Translations under genes and position numbers: made by a program
Shown here: in pieces, positions 35,659-44,298 of the stretch
Layout of the letters: each line of letters starts with the position of its first letter
How positions within the stretch are numbered: position 1 is the first letter of the stretch
Notes under the pieces: generated by a model
What the model was told of the DNA's origin: nothing
The model's input: the letters and a program-made list of their open reading frames with translations, nothing else
Database searches by the model: none
NCBI RefSeq assembly: GCF_000518645.1
Contig: NZ_JADZ01000038.1
Span: 1-50,940 of the forward strand
DNA length: 50,940 nt
Direction of reading: 5' to 3'
Source of the DNA: Curvibacter gracilis ATCC BAA-807
GTDB lineage: Bacteria; Pseudomonadota; Gammaproteobacteria; Burkholderiales; Burkholderiaceae_C

Positions 35659-38142
35659 TCAGCGCTGCTCGTAGGGCAGCGGCTGGGGCGATGAGGGCTG
35701 GGGCGGGCTGGCCTGGGGCACCACCTGGGGGGCCGGGCTTTCCTCGCGCGGCTCGGTGATGATGTCGTCGATCTTCTTCTGCAAGGGGTCGGGCTCCTCG
35801 GCCGGTGGCGGTGGGGCCGTCGGTGTGGGGGGCCGCTGCGGGGCCACGGGCTTGGCCGGGCCCTTGGCGGTCTGCGGCCACAGGCTGGGGGGCAGGTGCT
35901 GCAGCAGTTGTTGCACCAGGTGCTGCCACTGCTCCTGCAGGCGCTGGCTGAGGCTGTCGTGGGCGCGTTGCAGCAGGCGCTGCAGCCAGTTGCTGTCGTC
36001 CGGTGGCTCGAAGCGGGCCTTGCTGTCGATCAGGCGGCCGCGCAAGGCCTTGGACACCACATCGCCCACGATGGGCAGGGCGCTGTGCGCGCCCTGGCCC
36101 CAGTAGTCGCTGCGCAAGGTGATGCGGCTGTCGTTGAAGCCTACCCAGGCGCCGGCCACCAGCTGCGGCTGCATCAGGATGAACCAGCCGTCGGTGTTGT
36201 CCTGCGTGGTGCCGGTCTTGCCGGCCACATCGGCCCGGATGCCCCAGCGGTTGCGGATGTCGGTGCCGGTGCCGCGGTCCACCACGCCACGCAAGGTGTC
36301 GATCAGGGTGTAGGCCACGCGCTCGGGCAAGGCGGCCTCGGGCCGGGCCGGGGCGATGTCTTCGATCACATGGCCCTGGCGGTCTTCGACGCGGGTGACC
36401 AGCACCGGCTCCAGGTAGCGGCCCTGGTGGGCGATGCTGGCATAGGCGTTGACCATTTCCTTCAGGCTGACCAGGCTGGTGCCCAGGGCGATCGAGGGCA
36501 CCTCTTCCAGCTTGCTCTGGCGCACGCCCAGGGCCCGCGCCAGCCGCGCCACCTTGGCCGGGCCCACCTTCTGCACCAACTGGGCGGTGATGGTGTTCTT
36601 GGAATAGGCCAGGCCGTCACGCAGGCTCATGGGGCGCCCGCTGGGCGGGCTTTCATCGCTGGGGCGCCAGACCTCGTTGCCCCCCACGGCGATCTCGATG
36701 CTTTGGTCCACCAGGGTGTCGTCGGGGCTCATGCCCTGGCGGAACGCTTCGCCATACACAAAGGGCTTGAAGGTGGAGCCGGGCTGGCGGCGCGCCTGCT
36801 GCACGTGGTCGTAGGCGTCCTGCTCGAAATCGCGGCTGCCCACCCAGGCCCGCACCTGGGAAGTGCGCGGGTCGATCGCCAGAAAGCCGGCCTGCAGCAC
36901 GGTCTTCTGCTGCAGCAGGCCGCGCATGAAGGGGGTGTCGGCCTGCAGTTTCTTCAGGGCCTGGGCATCGTTCAGGCCGGCGGCCAGGGCGCTGCGGTAG
37001 GCCGGGGTGTCGCGCATGAAGCCCTGCACCAGCGGGTTCTTGGCGTTCCAGGTGCCGGGGCCGGCCCAGGCGGCATTGGCCACCCGCTGCAGCTGGCTGG
37101 TCTGGCGCTGCACTGCCTGGTTGGCCAGGGCCTGCAGGCGTGAATCCAGCGTGGTGCGCACCACCAGGCCATCGGTGTAGATGTTGTAGTCGTTGCGGTC
37201 GGCCCAGGCCACCAGCCATTTGCGCACCTGTTGGGCAAAGTGGGCGGCCGGGCCCGGGGGCTCGGTCTGGCGCTCGAAGTCGATGCGCAGGGGCCGGCCC
37301 TTGAGGGCTTCGAAGGCGGCGGGCGAGAGCTTGTCGCGCTTGACCATCTGGGCCAGCACGGTGTTGCGCCGCTGCTGCGCCCGCTCGGGGTTGAGCACGG
37401 GGTTGTAATAGCTGTTGCCCTTGAGCATGCCCACCAGGGTGGCGCTTTGCAGCACATCCAGCGCGCCGGCCGAGCTGTCGAAGTAGGTGCGTGCCGCCAT
37501 CTCGATGCCGAAGGCGTTGTACAGAAACGGCACCGTGTTGAGGTAGGTCTCGAGGATTTCGGGCTTGCTGTAGACGATCTCGAGCTTGACCGCCGTGATG
37601 GCCTCCTTGAGCTTGCGCGTCAGCGTCGGTGCGCGGCCCACCTCGTCGGGGTACAGGTTGCGTGCCAGTTGCTGGGTCAGGGTCGAGCCGCCCTGGCGGC
37701 TGCCGCCAAAGGTGCTGAGCGCCGCCGAGCCCAGTCGGCGCCAGTCCAGCCCGTGGTGCTGGTAGAAGCGGTGGTCTTCGGTGGCGATCAGGGCGTCCAC
37801 CACATGGGGCGAAATGCGCTTGAGCGGCACCCACTCGCGGTTGGCGCGCTTGAATTCGGTGATCAGCTTGCCGTCGGCCGACAGGATCTGCGCCGGCTGC
37901 TCCAGGTTGGCCTTGCGGATGTCCTGGATGCTGGGCGTGAACGGGATCAGCAGCACCGTGTAGAGCACCAGGGCGGCCGGCACCGCGGCCACGGCCAGGG
38001 CGGCGCGCCGCCGGGTGATGCGGGCTGCCACGGCCGTCCCGAGGGCCCTGGCCAGTGCCGGGCTGCGCCGCAGCTCAGCCCCCAGGCGGGTGAGGACTCG
38101 GCGGGGCAGGGGGGATGTGGGCTCTGGGGTCTCGGATGTCAT
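35659..38142 (-). CDS. Class A penicillin-binding protein (PBP1 type)
   Basis: An 827-aa bifunctional peptidoglycan synthase. After a cytoplasmic tail and one membrane helix (about 46-68), the GT51 glycosyltransferase domain has EDHRFYQHHGLD (catalytic Glu122), GGSTLTQQLARNL (151-163) and KPEILETYLN. The transpeptidase domain has STFK (Ser456, Lys459), SKN (514-516) and KTGTT (642-646). It polymerises lipid II and cross-links stem peptides in the periplasm. The C-terminal 90 residues are a Pro/Gln-rich tail of low complexity, with no recognised fold. All catalytic residues are present. Divergent from the ClC channel gene. Confidence 0.95.
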   Translation of the reverse strand: MTSETPEPTSPLPRRVLTRLGAELRRSPALARALGTAVAARITRRRAALAVAAVPAALVLYTVLLIPFTPSIQDIRKANLEQPAQILSADGKLITEFKRANREWVPLKRISPHVVDALIATEDHRFYQHHGLDWRRLGSAALSTFGGSRQGGSTLTQQLARNLYPDEVGRAPTLTRKLKEAITAVKLEIVYSKPEILETYLNTVPFLYNAFGIEMAARTYFDSSAGALDVLQSATLVGMLKGNSYYNPVLNPERAQQRRNTVLAQMVKRDKLSPAAFEALKGRPLRIDFERQTEPPGPAAHFAQQVRKWLVAWADRNDYNIYTDGLVVRTTLDSRLQALANQAVQRQTSQLQRVANAAWAGPGTWNAKNPLVQGFMRDTPAYRSALAAGLNDAQALKKLQADTPFMRGLLQQKTVLQAGFLAIDPRTSQVRAWVGSRDFEQDAYDHVQQARRQPGSTFKPFVYGEAFRQGMSPDDTLVDQSIEIAVGGNEVWRPSDESPPSGRPMSLRDGLAYSKNTITAQLVQKVGPAKVARLARALGVRQSKLEEVPSIALGTSLVSLKEMVNAYASIAHQGRYLEPVLVTRVEDRQGHVIEDIAPARPEAALPERVAYTLIDTLRGVVDRGTGTDIRNRWGIRADVAGKTGTTQDNTDGWFILMQPQLVAGAWVGFNDSRITLRSDYWGQGAHSALPIVGDVVSKALRGRLIDSKARFEPPDDSNWLQRLLQRAHDSLSQRLQEQWQHLVQQLLQHLPPSLWPQTAKGPAKPVAPQRPPTPTAPPPPAEEPDPLQKKIDDIITEPREESPAPQVVPQASPPQPSSPQPLPYEQR

Positions 38143-38240
38143 GGCGCTGGCGGTTCGGCGCGCGGGCTGGGGGGCAGGGGGGCCGGCACGGCGAAGGGGG
38201 GAGTGTAGGGCCTGTCAACGCAGGTGCAGCACGCATTTGA

Positions 38241-38252
38241 ATTTGTACAAAT
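38241..38252. promoter_or_regulatory. 12-bp palindrome between PBP and ClC genes
   Basis: ATTTGTACAAAT is a perfect palindrome in the only AT-rich patch (about 38232-38270) of the 168-base divergent region, 59 bases before the ClC start used here. It is placed like an operator for one or both genes. The regulator is unknown. Confidence 0.4.
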
Positions 38253-38310
38253 ACAATTAATCATTCCTATGCAGCCCAGGCTCCGGGCCACTCAACCCCA
38301 CGACCCCACC

Positions 38311-39654
38311 ATGAAACAGCATCCCCAGGTCATGCAGGCCATCCGCCGAGAGCTTTCCGATTGGCGTCTGTGGTCGGTGCGCGCGGTGGTGATGGGCTTT
38401 GCCGTGCTGGCGGGCCTCACGGTGGTGCTGTTCACCTGGCTGACCGAACAGGCCCTGGAGGCTTTTCATGGCCTGCAGCACCTGGCCTGGTGGTCGCCCC
38501 TGCTGTGGACGCCACTGGGCACGGCTGTGGTGGTGTGGCTGACGCGACGCTTTGCCGCCGGCGCGGCGGGCTCGGGCATTCCGCAGGTCATGGCTGCCTT
38601 GACGCCGGGGCTGCCGGCGCCTGCCAGCGCCTGGTTTGTATCGCTGCGGCTGACCCTGGCCAAGATGCTGCTCACCGCCAGCGGCCTGCTGTGCGGCCTG
38701 TCCTTGGGGCGCGAGGGCCCTTCGGTGCAGATCGCCGCCGGCGTGATGCACTCGGCGCGGCGATTCCTGAAACCCGGCGGCCCGGTGTCCGAGCAGGGCC
38801 TGCTGATCGCGGGTGGCGCAGCCGGCATTGCCGCGGCCTTCAACACGCCCCTGGGCGGCATCATGTTCGCCATCGAAGAGCTGTCGCGCAAGCCCGAGCA
38901 ACGCAGCAACGGCCTGATCATGGCCGCCATCGTGCTGTCGGGGCTGATGGCGGTGTCGGTGTACGGCAATGCCACGTATTTCGGGGTGATCCGGCCGGGC
39001 GCGGTCGACCTGGCCTTGTTGGGGCCCGCGCTGGCCGTGGCCGGGGTGGCGGGGCTGGCCGGGGGGCTGTTTTCGCGCCTGATGGTGGCCTCGCTCAGCA
39101 TGGCCTCGGGCGATGTGTTCACGCGCTGGCGCCGCGCCTACCCGGTGCGCTTTGCCGCCGGCTGCGGCCTGGCCGTGGCCGTGATGGGCCTGGCCAGCGA
39201 CGGGGCCACCTTCGGCAGCGGCTACCAGCACACCCGCGGCCTGCTCGAAGGGCCGCAGGATGCCAACCCCCTGTACGTGCTGCTGAAGTTCATGGCCACC
39301 TGGGTGACCAGCTGGTCGGGCGTGCCGGGCGGCATTTTTGCGCCCTCGCTGGCCATCGGCGCCGGCATCGGCAACGACCTGGCCCAGTGGCTCCACCCGG
39401 CCCAGGCCAGCACCCTGATCGCCCTGGGCATGGCGGGCTTTCTGGCCGCGGCCACGCAGGCGCCGCTCACCGCCTTCATCATCGTGATGGAAATGGTGGA
39501 CGGCCACGGCCTGGTGCTGAGCCTGATGGCCAGCGCCCTGGTGGCCAGTGCGGTGTCGCGCCTGATCAGCCTGCCGCTGTACGCCTCGCTGGCCCATCTG
39601 CAGTGGCTGCGCCTGCCGGAGGGGCTGCGGGGGCGGGGTGAGGCTGGGCATTGA
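38311..39654 (+). CDS. ClC-family chloride channel / proton antiporter
   Basis: ATG 38311 gives 447 aa; ATG 38269 and 38224 are also in frame and none has a clear ribosome site. The selectivity motifs are all present: GSGIP (87-91), GREGP (133-137, gating Glu135) and GGIFAP, followed by AATQAPLTAF. Length and about ten to twelve hydrophobic helices fit the ClC core without CBS domains. Retention of the gating glutamate is common to channels and antiporters; I do not assign transport mode. Family proteins move chloride (or in one clade fluoride, but that clade has a different GxxxP pattern) across the inner membrane. Confidence 0.93.
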   Translation: MKQHPQVMQAIRRELSDWRLWSVRAVVMGFAVLAGLTVVLFTWLTEQALEAFHGLQHLAWWSPLLWTPLGTAVVVWLTRRFAAGAAGSGIPQVMAALTPGLPAPASAWFVSLRLTLAKMLLTASGLLCGLSLGREGPSVQIAAGVMHSARRFLKPGGPVSEQGLLIAGGAAGIAAAFNTPLGGIMFAIEELSRKPEQRSNGLIMAAIVLSGLMAVSVYGNATYFGVIRPGAVDLALLGPALAVAGVAGLAGGLFSRLMVASLSMASGDVFTRWRRAYPVRFAAGCGLAVAVMGLASDGATFGSGYQHTRGLLEGPQDANPLYVLLKFMATWVTSWSGVPGGIFAPSLAIGAGIGNDLAQWLHPAQASTLIALGMAGFLAAATQAPLTAFIIVMEMVDGHGLVLSLMASALVASAVSRLISLPLYASLAHLQWLRLPEGLRGRGEAGH

Positions 39655-39743
39655 GGACTGTGGAGGCTCTTTGGGGGATCAGTGGGGCGACGGTAGGCTG
39701 GGTTGGACAAAGGGGTGCTGGGATCTGTGGTTGCCAAGCCATC

Positions 39744-39769
39744 ATTTGATATCTTTATTTGATATCAAA
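39744..39769. promoter_or_regulatory. HicAB operator repeats
   Basis: ATTTGATATC occurs twice with a 13-base period (39744-39753 and 39757-39766), the second copy completing a perfect palindrome TTTGATATCAAA (39758-39769). It lies directly upstream of the hicA ATG at 39774. HicB antitoxins repress their own operon through such repeats, so this is the probable autoregulatory site. Confidence 0.65.
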
Positions 39770-39773
39770 TAGA

Positions 39774-40028
39774 ATGAAATCGAAGCACTTGAAGACCCTG
39801 AATCTGGTCTTTTCGCGACCGACGCCCGCCGGCGTCAAATGGCCCGATGTGCTGGCCTTGCTGATCGCCATGGGTGCGTCAGTCAGTCAGCGTGAGGGAT
39901 CGCGAGTCGCTATCGAGTTGTTCGGGCAAATCAAGGTGATGCACCGGCCTCACCCGAGTCCGGACATGGACAAGGCCGCAGTCGCCTCGCTGCGGCAATG
40001 GTTTGAAGACAATGGAGCCAGGCCATGA
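39774..40028 (+). CDS. hicA: HicA-family toxin
   Basis: ATG 39774 (84 aa). The protein matches longer HicA mRNA interferases: MKSKHLKTL start, KWPDVLALLIAMGA helix, a strand with GSRVAIEL, and VMHRPHPSPDMDKAAVASLRQW. In classic short HicA the catalytic histidine is in GSH; here that position is GSR and the nearest histidines are in HRPHP, a variant I believe is common in this length class. The double-stranded-RNA-binding-like fold cleaves mRNA when free. The hicB start overlaps its stop (ATGA at 40025-40028), so the toxin precedes the antitoxin. The operator repeats sit just upstream. Confidence 0.85.
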   Translation: MKSKHLKTLNLVFSRPTPAGVKWPDVLALLIAMGASVSQREGSRVAIELFGQIKVMHRPHPSPDMDKAAVASLRQWFEDNGARP

Positions 40029-40360
40029 CCGCCAACACCATGAACATCGACGGACACACCGCCGTCATTGCCTACGACCCCGAACTTGAGCTGTTCCGGG
40101 GCGAGTTTCTCCACCTCAACGGAGGCGCTGATTTCTACGCGCCCGATGTGGCCGGCCTGCGCCGGGAAGGCGCCATTTCCCTGCGGGTGTTTCTGGATGC
40201 CTGCTCGGAAAGAGGCATAGAACCCCGAAAGCGCTATTCGGGGCGCCTGTTGCTTCGCGTTGACCCGGCATTGCACGAATCCGCCTCCTTGGCGGCTGCG
40301 GCCAGCGGCCAGAGCCTGAATAAATGGGTGGAAGACGTGGTGCAGCAGGCTGTGCGATGA
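40025..40360 (+). CDS. hicB: HicB-family antitoxin
   Basis: A 111-aa antitoxin starting in the ATGA overlap with hicA (ATG 40040 is a second option). The N-terminal part is the degenerate RNase-H-like HicB fold (AVIAYDPELELFRGEFL), and the C-terminus (RLLLRVDPALHESASLAAAASGQSLNKWVEDVV) is a ribbon-helix-helix DNA-binding domain. It should neutralise HicA and repress the operon through the TTTGATATC repeats. Length and domain order are normal for this class. Confidence 0.87.
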   Translation: MTANTMNIDGHTAVIAYDPELELFRGEFLHLNGGADFYAPDVAGLRREGAISLRVFLDACSERGIEPRKRYSGRLLLRVDPALHESASLAAAASGQSLNKWVEDVVQQAVR

Positions 40361-40404
40361 GGGCCGCGCAGTAGCCTGAAGGACTGCTTCACTAAAATCC
40401 CTCC

Positions 40405-41382
40405 ATGACCGACCACAAGACCATCGCCACCCACAGTGGCAGCTTCCACGCCGACGACGTTTTTGGCGTGGGCGTGCTCATGGGGGTGCATCCCTCGCAC
40501 ACCCTGATCCGCACCCGCAAGAACGAACAGATCGAGGCCGCCGATTTCGCGGTCGACGTCGGCGGCCAGTGGGATGCTGCCCGTGGCCGTTTCGATCACC
40601 ACCAGCGCGGCTTTGACGGGGCCCGCCCGGCCCGCGTGGTGGACGGCGCAAGCCAGCCCGGTGTGGGCTATGCCAGCGCCGGCCTGGTGTGGGCGGCGCA
40701 TGGCGCCGACTACGTGCGTGCCCTGGCACAGGCCCAGGGCCATGCCTTGGACGATGCCGGCGTGGCCGAGGTGGTGCGTTCGATCGACGCCTCGCTGGTG
40801 CAGTACCTCGACATCGTGGACACCGGCCAGGGCGACGTGGCGCCCGGCATCTTCGGCCTGTCGGCGCTGATCTCGCAGCTCAACACCCACTGGATGGACG
40901 AGCAGGGCCTGACGCAGGACACCAAGGCCGCCCTGCAGGAGACCCGCTTCCGCGAGGCGATCGCCATCACCCGCCGCTTTCTGGACCACGCCATCGTGCG
41001 CAAGATCTCGCAGCTGCGCGCCAAGGAGACCGTGCGCCGCGCCCCGCGCCTGCTCGACGGGCGCGTGCTGCACCTGCGCGAGGGCGGCATGCCCTGGACG
41101 CACGTGGTGCTCGAAGAAATGCCCGAAGTGCTGCTGGTGATCTACCCCGACTCGGACGGTGACCAATACCAGATCAAGACCGTGCCGGTCGAGGCCGGTT
41201 CGTTCACCGCCAAGATGGACCTGCCCGAGGCCTGGGCTGGCCTGCGCGAGCAGGAGATGGCGGCCGTCACCGGCGTGGCCGACAGCGTGTTCTGCCACAT
41301 GAACCTGTTCATTGCCGGCGCCCGCAGCCAGGCCGGTGCGGTGCGCCTGGCCGAGCTGGCCCTGCAATCCGCTGGCCGCTGA
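40405..41382 (+). CDS. MYG1-family protein (DHH-like hydrolase)
   Basis: A 325-aa protein with the MYG1/UPF0160 signatures THSGSFHADDVFG near the start, DVGGQWD and FDHHQRGFDG, which resemble the metal-binding DHH/DHHA phosphoesterase motifs. Eukaryotic MYG1 is a 3'-5' RNA exonuclease; the role of bacterial members is not established. Length is typical and all motif histidines and aspartates are present. Starts 44 bases after hicB but is a housekeeping-like gene with unrelated composition, so probably separately transcribed. Cytoplasmic. Confidence 0.9.
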   Translation: MTDHKTIATHSGSFHADDVFGVGVLMGVHPSHTLIRTRKNEQIEAADFAVDVGGQWDAARGRFDHHQRGFDGARPARVVDGASQPGVGYASAGLVWAAHGADYVRALAQAQGHALDDAGVAEVVRSIDASLVQYLDIVDTGQGDVAPGIFGLSALISQLNTHWMDEQGLTQDTKAALQETRFREAIAITRRFLDHAIVRKISQLRAKETVRRAPRLLDGRVLHLREGGMPWTHVVLEEMPEVLLVIYPDSDGDQYQIKTVPVEAGSFTAKMDLPEAWAGLREQEMAAVTGVADSVFCHMNLFIAGARSQAGAVRLAELALQSAGR

Positions 41383-41430
41383 AACCCCGGGGCAGGGTGC
41401 GCAGTTTTCCCTGCAAACCCTGAACAACAC

Positions 41431-41439
41431 TGTGGATAA
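41431..41439 (-). promoter_or_regulatory. Perfect DnaA box
   Basis: TGTGGATAA, the complement of the consensus DnaA box TTATCCACA. A single perfect match in a GC-rich window is somewhat unexpected, and AT-rich TTATC/GATAA words follow nearby. Function as a DnaA site is unproven. Confidence 0.5.
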
Positions 41440-41556
41440 GCCGTGCCCAGGGGGCTGAAAGCCAGGGCAAGTGCTTGATTCACAAGGGCTTGTGTTGCGC
41501 TGCTCAATTGTTGGGCAAGTGCTGGCGCCAGGCTTGTCGGGGGGGCTGTTGGGCTC

Positions 41557-41616
41557 AATTATCGGAAATTATCTTGGCTTGGATAAATTATCTGAATCAA
41601 GATAAAAACGGATAAA
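41557..41616. repeat. Cluster of TTATC/GATAA words
   Basis: TTATC occurs at 41559, 41569 and 41588 and GATAA at 41582, 41601 and 41611, within an AT-rich 60-base island; AATTATC appears three times. The first two copies are exactly 10 bases (one helical turn) apart. This looks like a multi-site protein-binding array. Confidence 0.6.
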
Positions 41617-41772
41617 TCAGGAGCGCGGGCATCTTGTTACGCGCAAGCCAGGCCAGGGCGCGCACCCGTTCTATGATCCAGGGCGTCGGCTCACCGCTGC
41701 CGTCCCGGGCTCGCTGGAGTCGGGCGCCAAGGGTGGGCTGGCATCGGCACCAACCCACGAATCTGCATCGCC

Positions 41773-42411
41773 ATGTCGCAAACCTTCGCCCAGGACATCT
41801 ACATCGAGCCCGCCAACCTTGACTTCAACACGCTGGCCAATCTGGGCCCGCTGGCCCCCATGGCCGGGGTGTGGGAGGGCAGCCGCGGGCTGGACGTCAA
41901 GCCCAAGGCCGATGGCCCGCGCAAGCAGGCCTATGTCGAACGCATCGAGCTGCAACCCATCGACCCCCAGACCAACGGCCCGCAACTGCTGTACGGCCTG
42001 CGCTACCACGTGCACGTGGTCAAGCCCGGCCAGACCAAGACCTACCACGACCAGGTCGGCTACTGGCTGTGGGAGCCCGCCACCGGCACGGTGATCCAGA
42101 CCCTGGCCATCCCGCGCGGCCAGATCGCCATGGCGGTAGGCCAGGCCGCCCCCGATGCCAAGCGCTTCGAGCTGGTCTCCACCCTGGGCGACACGCACGC
42201 CAACATCAGCTCCAACCCGTTTCTGGACCACGCCTTCAAGACGGTCGAGTACCGCATCGAGGTCACCATCCACCCCGACGGCAGCTGGGGCTACAGCGAA
42301 GACACGGTGCTGATGATCCGGGGCCAGACCGAGCCCTTCCACCACACCGATCGCAACCATCTGTTCAAGGTGGCCGAGCCGACGCCCAACCCGATGGCCC
42401 GACCGGCCTGA
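41773..42411 (+). CDS. Nitrobindin-like heme-binding beta-barrel protein
   Basis: A 212-aa protein starting at ATG 41773. It has the FABP-like/nitrobindin pattern: APMAGVWEGSRGLD near residue 30-40 (the GxWxG strand), a series of alternating strands (YVERIELQP, LLYGLRYHVHVV, VGYWLWEPATGTV) and a late histidine-bearing segment FHHTDRNHLFKV where these proteins carry the heme-ligating histidine. Related proteins are THAP4-like/nitrobindin heme proteins implicated in handling NO or peroxynitrite. Activity here is unproven. Cytoplasmic; separated from the methyltransferase by 57 bases with the same direction. Confidence 0.8.
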   Translation: MSQTFAQDIYIEPANLDFNTLANLGPLAPMAGVWEGSRGLDVKPKADGPRKQAYVERIELQPIDPQTNGPQLLYGLRYHVHVVKPGQTKTYHDQVGYWLWEPATGTVIQTLAIPRGQIAMAVGQAAPDAKRFELVSTLGDTHANISSNPFLDHAFKTVEYRIEVTIHPDGSWGYSEDTVLMIRGQTEPFHHTDRNHLFKVAEPTPNPMARPA

Positions 42412-42468
42412 TCAAGCTGTGGGCGCCTCAGTTCGGCACCCGAGCGTTGCATTCAAGGAGCCCTGCGC

Positions 42469-43263
42469 ATGACCCAGCCCCTTCCAGACCCCACGCCTGC
42501 ACCGGTCCATGAGGCCGCTCAACAGGGGTTTTCGCACGCGGCCCAGGCCTACGCCCAGGGCCGCCCCGACTACCCGGCCGAATTGCTGCCCTGGCTGCAG
42601 CAGGCCCTGGGCCTGGCCCCGGGGCGCCAGGTGCTGGACCTGGGCGCGGGCACCGGCAAGTTCACCCGGCTGCTGGCCCGTACCGGCGCGCAGGTGACGG
42701 CGGTCGAGCCGGTGGCTGAGATGCGGGCCCAGTTGGCGGCTGCCCTGCCGGGGGTGCCCGCGTTGGGCGGCACCGCCGAGGCCTTGCCCCTGCCCGACGC
42801 CTCGGTCGACGCCGTGGTGTGCGCGCAGGCCTTCCACTGGTTTGCCAACGAGGCCGCGCTGCAGGAGATCCACCGCGTGCTGCGCCCCGGCGGCAGCCTG
42901 GGCCTGGTCTGGAATGTGCGCGATGAATCGGTCGACTGGGTGGCCCGGCTGACCGCCCTGATCACCCCGCACGAGGGCGATGCGCCACGCTTTTACAAGG
43001 GCGATTGGCGCCGGCCTTTCACCGGCCGCTGGTTTGGGCCGCTGGAGCTGAGCCGGTTCAGTTACCAGCATGTGGGCCCGCCTGCCCAGGTGATCGTGGA
43101 CCGCTTCATGTCGGTCAGCTTCATTGCCGCGCTGCCGCCCGCTGCACAGTCCGAGGTGCGCCAGCAATTGCAAGATCTGGTCGCTCAGCACCCGGCCCTG
43201 CGCGGCCAGAGCACGGTGGCCTTTCCCTACCAGACCGAGGCCTACCTGGCCCGCCGGCTCTGA
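42469..43263 (+). CDS. Class I SAM-dependent methyltransferase
   Basis: AAGGAG precedes ATG 42469 (264 aa). The N-terminal half is a Rossmann-like SAM-binding domain: motif I VLDLGAGTGKFTRLL (55-69), acidic loop VTAVEPV, motif II/III AEALPLPDASVDAVVCAQAFHWF, and HRVLRPGGSLGLVW. This is the Methyltransf_11/UbiE-like family that methylates small molecules; the substrate is not predictable. The C-terminal part is a variable cap typical of UbiE-like relatives with a DWRRPF segment. No operon partner gives a clue to substrate. Confidence 0.9.
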   Translation: MTQPLPDPTPAPVHEAAQQGFSHAAQAYAQGRPDYPAELLPWLQQALGLAPGRQVLDLGAGTGKFTRLLARTGAQVTAVEPVAEMRAQLAAALPGVPALGGTAEALPLPDASVDAVVCAQAFHWFANEAALQEIHRVLRPGGSLGLVWNVRDESVDWVARLTALITPHEGDAPRFYKGDWRRPFTGRWFGPLELSRFSYQHVGPPAQVIVDRFMSVSFIAALPPAAQSEVRQQLQDLVAQHPALRGQSTVAFPYQTEAYLARRL

Positions 43264-43285
43264 CACGGCGCAGCGCTGGGCCTGC

Positions 43286-44233
43286 TCAGGCCGCCGGGCT
43301 GGCCGCCAGCTCGGCCTTGATCCAGCGGCAGAAGGCCCGCGCCGGGTCGGGCTGGGTGCTGCGCGGGTGGATGAAGGCCAGGTAGCTGCCCTCGCCGCGT
43401 ACACGCTCCAGCGGCAACTCGGCCAGCAGGCCCTGGTGCAGGTGGCTGGCCACCAGAAACGAAGGCGCCACCAGCACCCCGGCGCCGCTCAAGGCCGCCG
43501 CGATGGCCAGAAAATAATGGTCGAAGCCGGCCTGGATCTGCAGTGCCCCCGCCCCTGTGCCTTGCTGGCGCGCCCACTGGGCCAGCACATCGGGGCGTGA
43601 ACGGGCCACCAACAGTGGCCAAGCCTGCATCGGCCTGTGCTGCCAGCGGCGCTGTTGCTCTGGCGTGGCCACGGCCACCAGCTCTTCGTGCGCCAGGTGC
43701 CACTGCTCGGCATGCCCCAGGTTCAGATCGCGCGTCACCAGCACATCGAAGGTGTCGTCTGCCTGTGGCATGGCCAGCGAGGTGGTCAGCTCGACGCTCA
43801 CCTGGTGCGCCTGCTGAAAGCGCGACAGCGCCGGGATCAGCACCGCCATGGCCAGCGAGGGCAATGAGGTGCGCACCTGCAGCACCGAAGGCCCGGTCGT
43901 GCGGCTGCGCAGTTGCTGGCTGGTCAGCTCGATCGTGGCCATGGCGTCCTGCACCGTGTCGAAGTACAGGCGCCCCGCATCCGTCAGGCTCAGGCCGGCG
44001 CCGCTGCGTCTAAACAGGGGCTGGCCCAGCCAGGCCTCCAGCGTGGCCACATGCCGGCTGACACCGCTTTGCGTCAGGCCCAGGTGCTGGCCGGTGCGCT
44101 TGAAGCTGCCCCAGCGGGCCGCCTCGACAAACACCCGCAGGGCGTTCAGCGGCACCTGCTCGGGGCGCCCCGGGCGGGGCAGGGTGGCGGTGGGATCGGG
44201 ATCGGGCCGGTGGGGGGTATCTGATTCACTCAT
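43286..44233 (-). CDS. LysR-family transcription regulator
   Basis: A 315-aa regulator with a standard N-terminal winged helix (LNALRVFVEAARWGSFKRT, then LGLTQSGVSRHVATLEAWLG) after an unusual 25-residue proline/aspartate-rich lead, and a C-terminal periplasmic-binding-like effector domain. Its start is only a few bases from the start of the divergent MFS gene region, the classic arrangement for a LysR protein controlling its divergent neighbour. An effector cannot be predicted. The lead sequence could mean that the true start is a little downstream, at a non-ATG codon. Confidence 0.92.
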   Translation of the reverse strand: MSESDTPHRPDPDPTATLPRPGRPEQVPLNALRVFVEAARWGSFKRTGQHLGLTQSGVSRHVATLEAWLGQPLFRRSGAGLSLTDAGRLYFDTVQDAMATIELTSQQLRSRTTGPSVLQVRTSLPSLAMAVLIPALSRFQQAHQVSVELTTSLAMPQADDTFDVLVTRDLNLGHAEQWHLAHEELVAVATPEQQRRWQHRPMQAWPLLVARSRPDVLAQWARQQGTGAGALQIQAGFDHYFLAIAAALSGAGVLVAPSFLVASHLHQGLLAELPLERVRGEGSYLAFIHPRSTQPDPARAFCRWIKAELAASPAA

Positions 44234-44298
44234 GGATGCTCTCCATTTTCCTCATTCTGGTCCCCCCTGCGGCCAGCCGCCGCGGCATCATGCCCGGC

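Larger units (their letters stand above)
41383..41772 (+). other. Non-coding stretch with DnaA box and TTATC/GATAA cluster
   Basis: This 390-base gap has no convincing ORF. It holds a perfect DnaA box at 41431-41439 and, 120 bases on, an AT-rich patch (41557-41616) with six TTATC/GATAA words. It must also contain the promoter of the nitrobindin-like gene. Confidence 0.55.
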
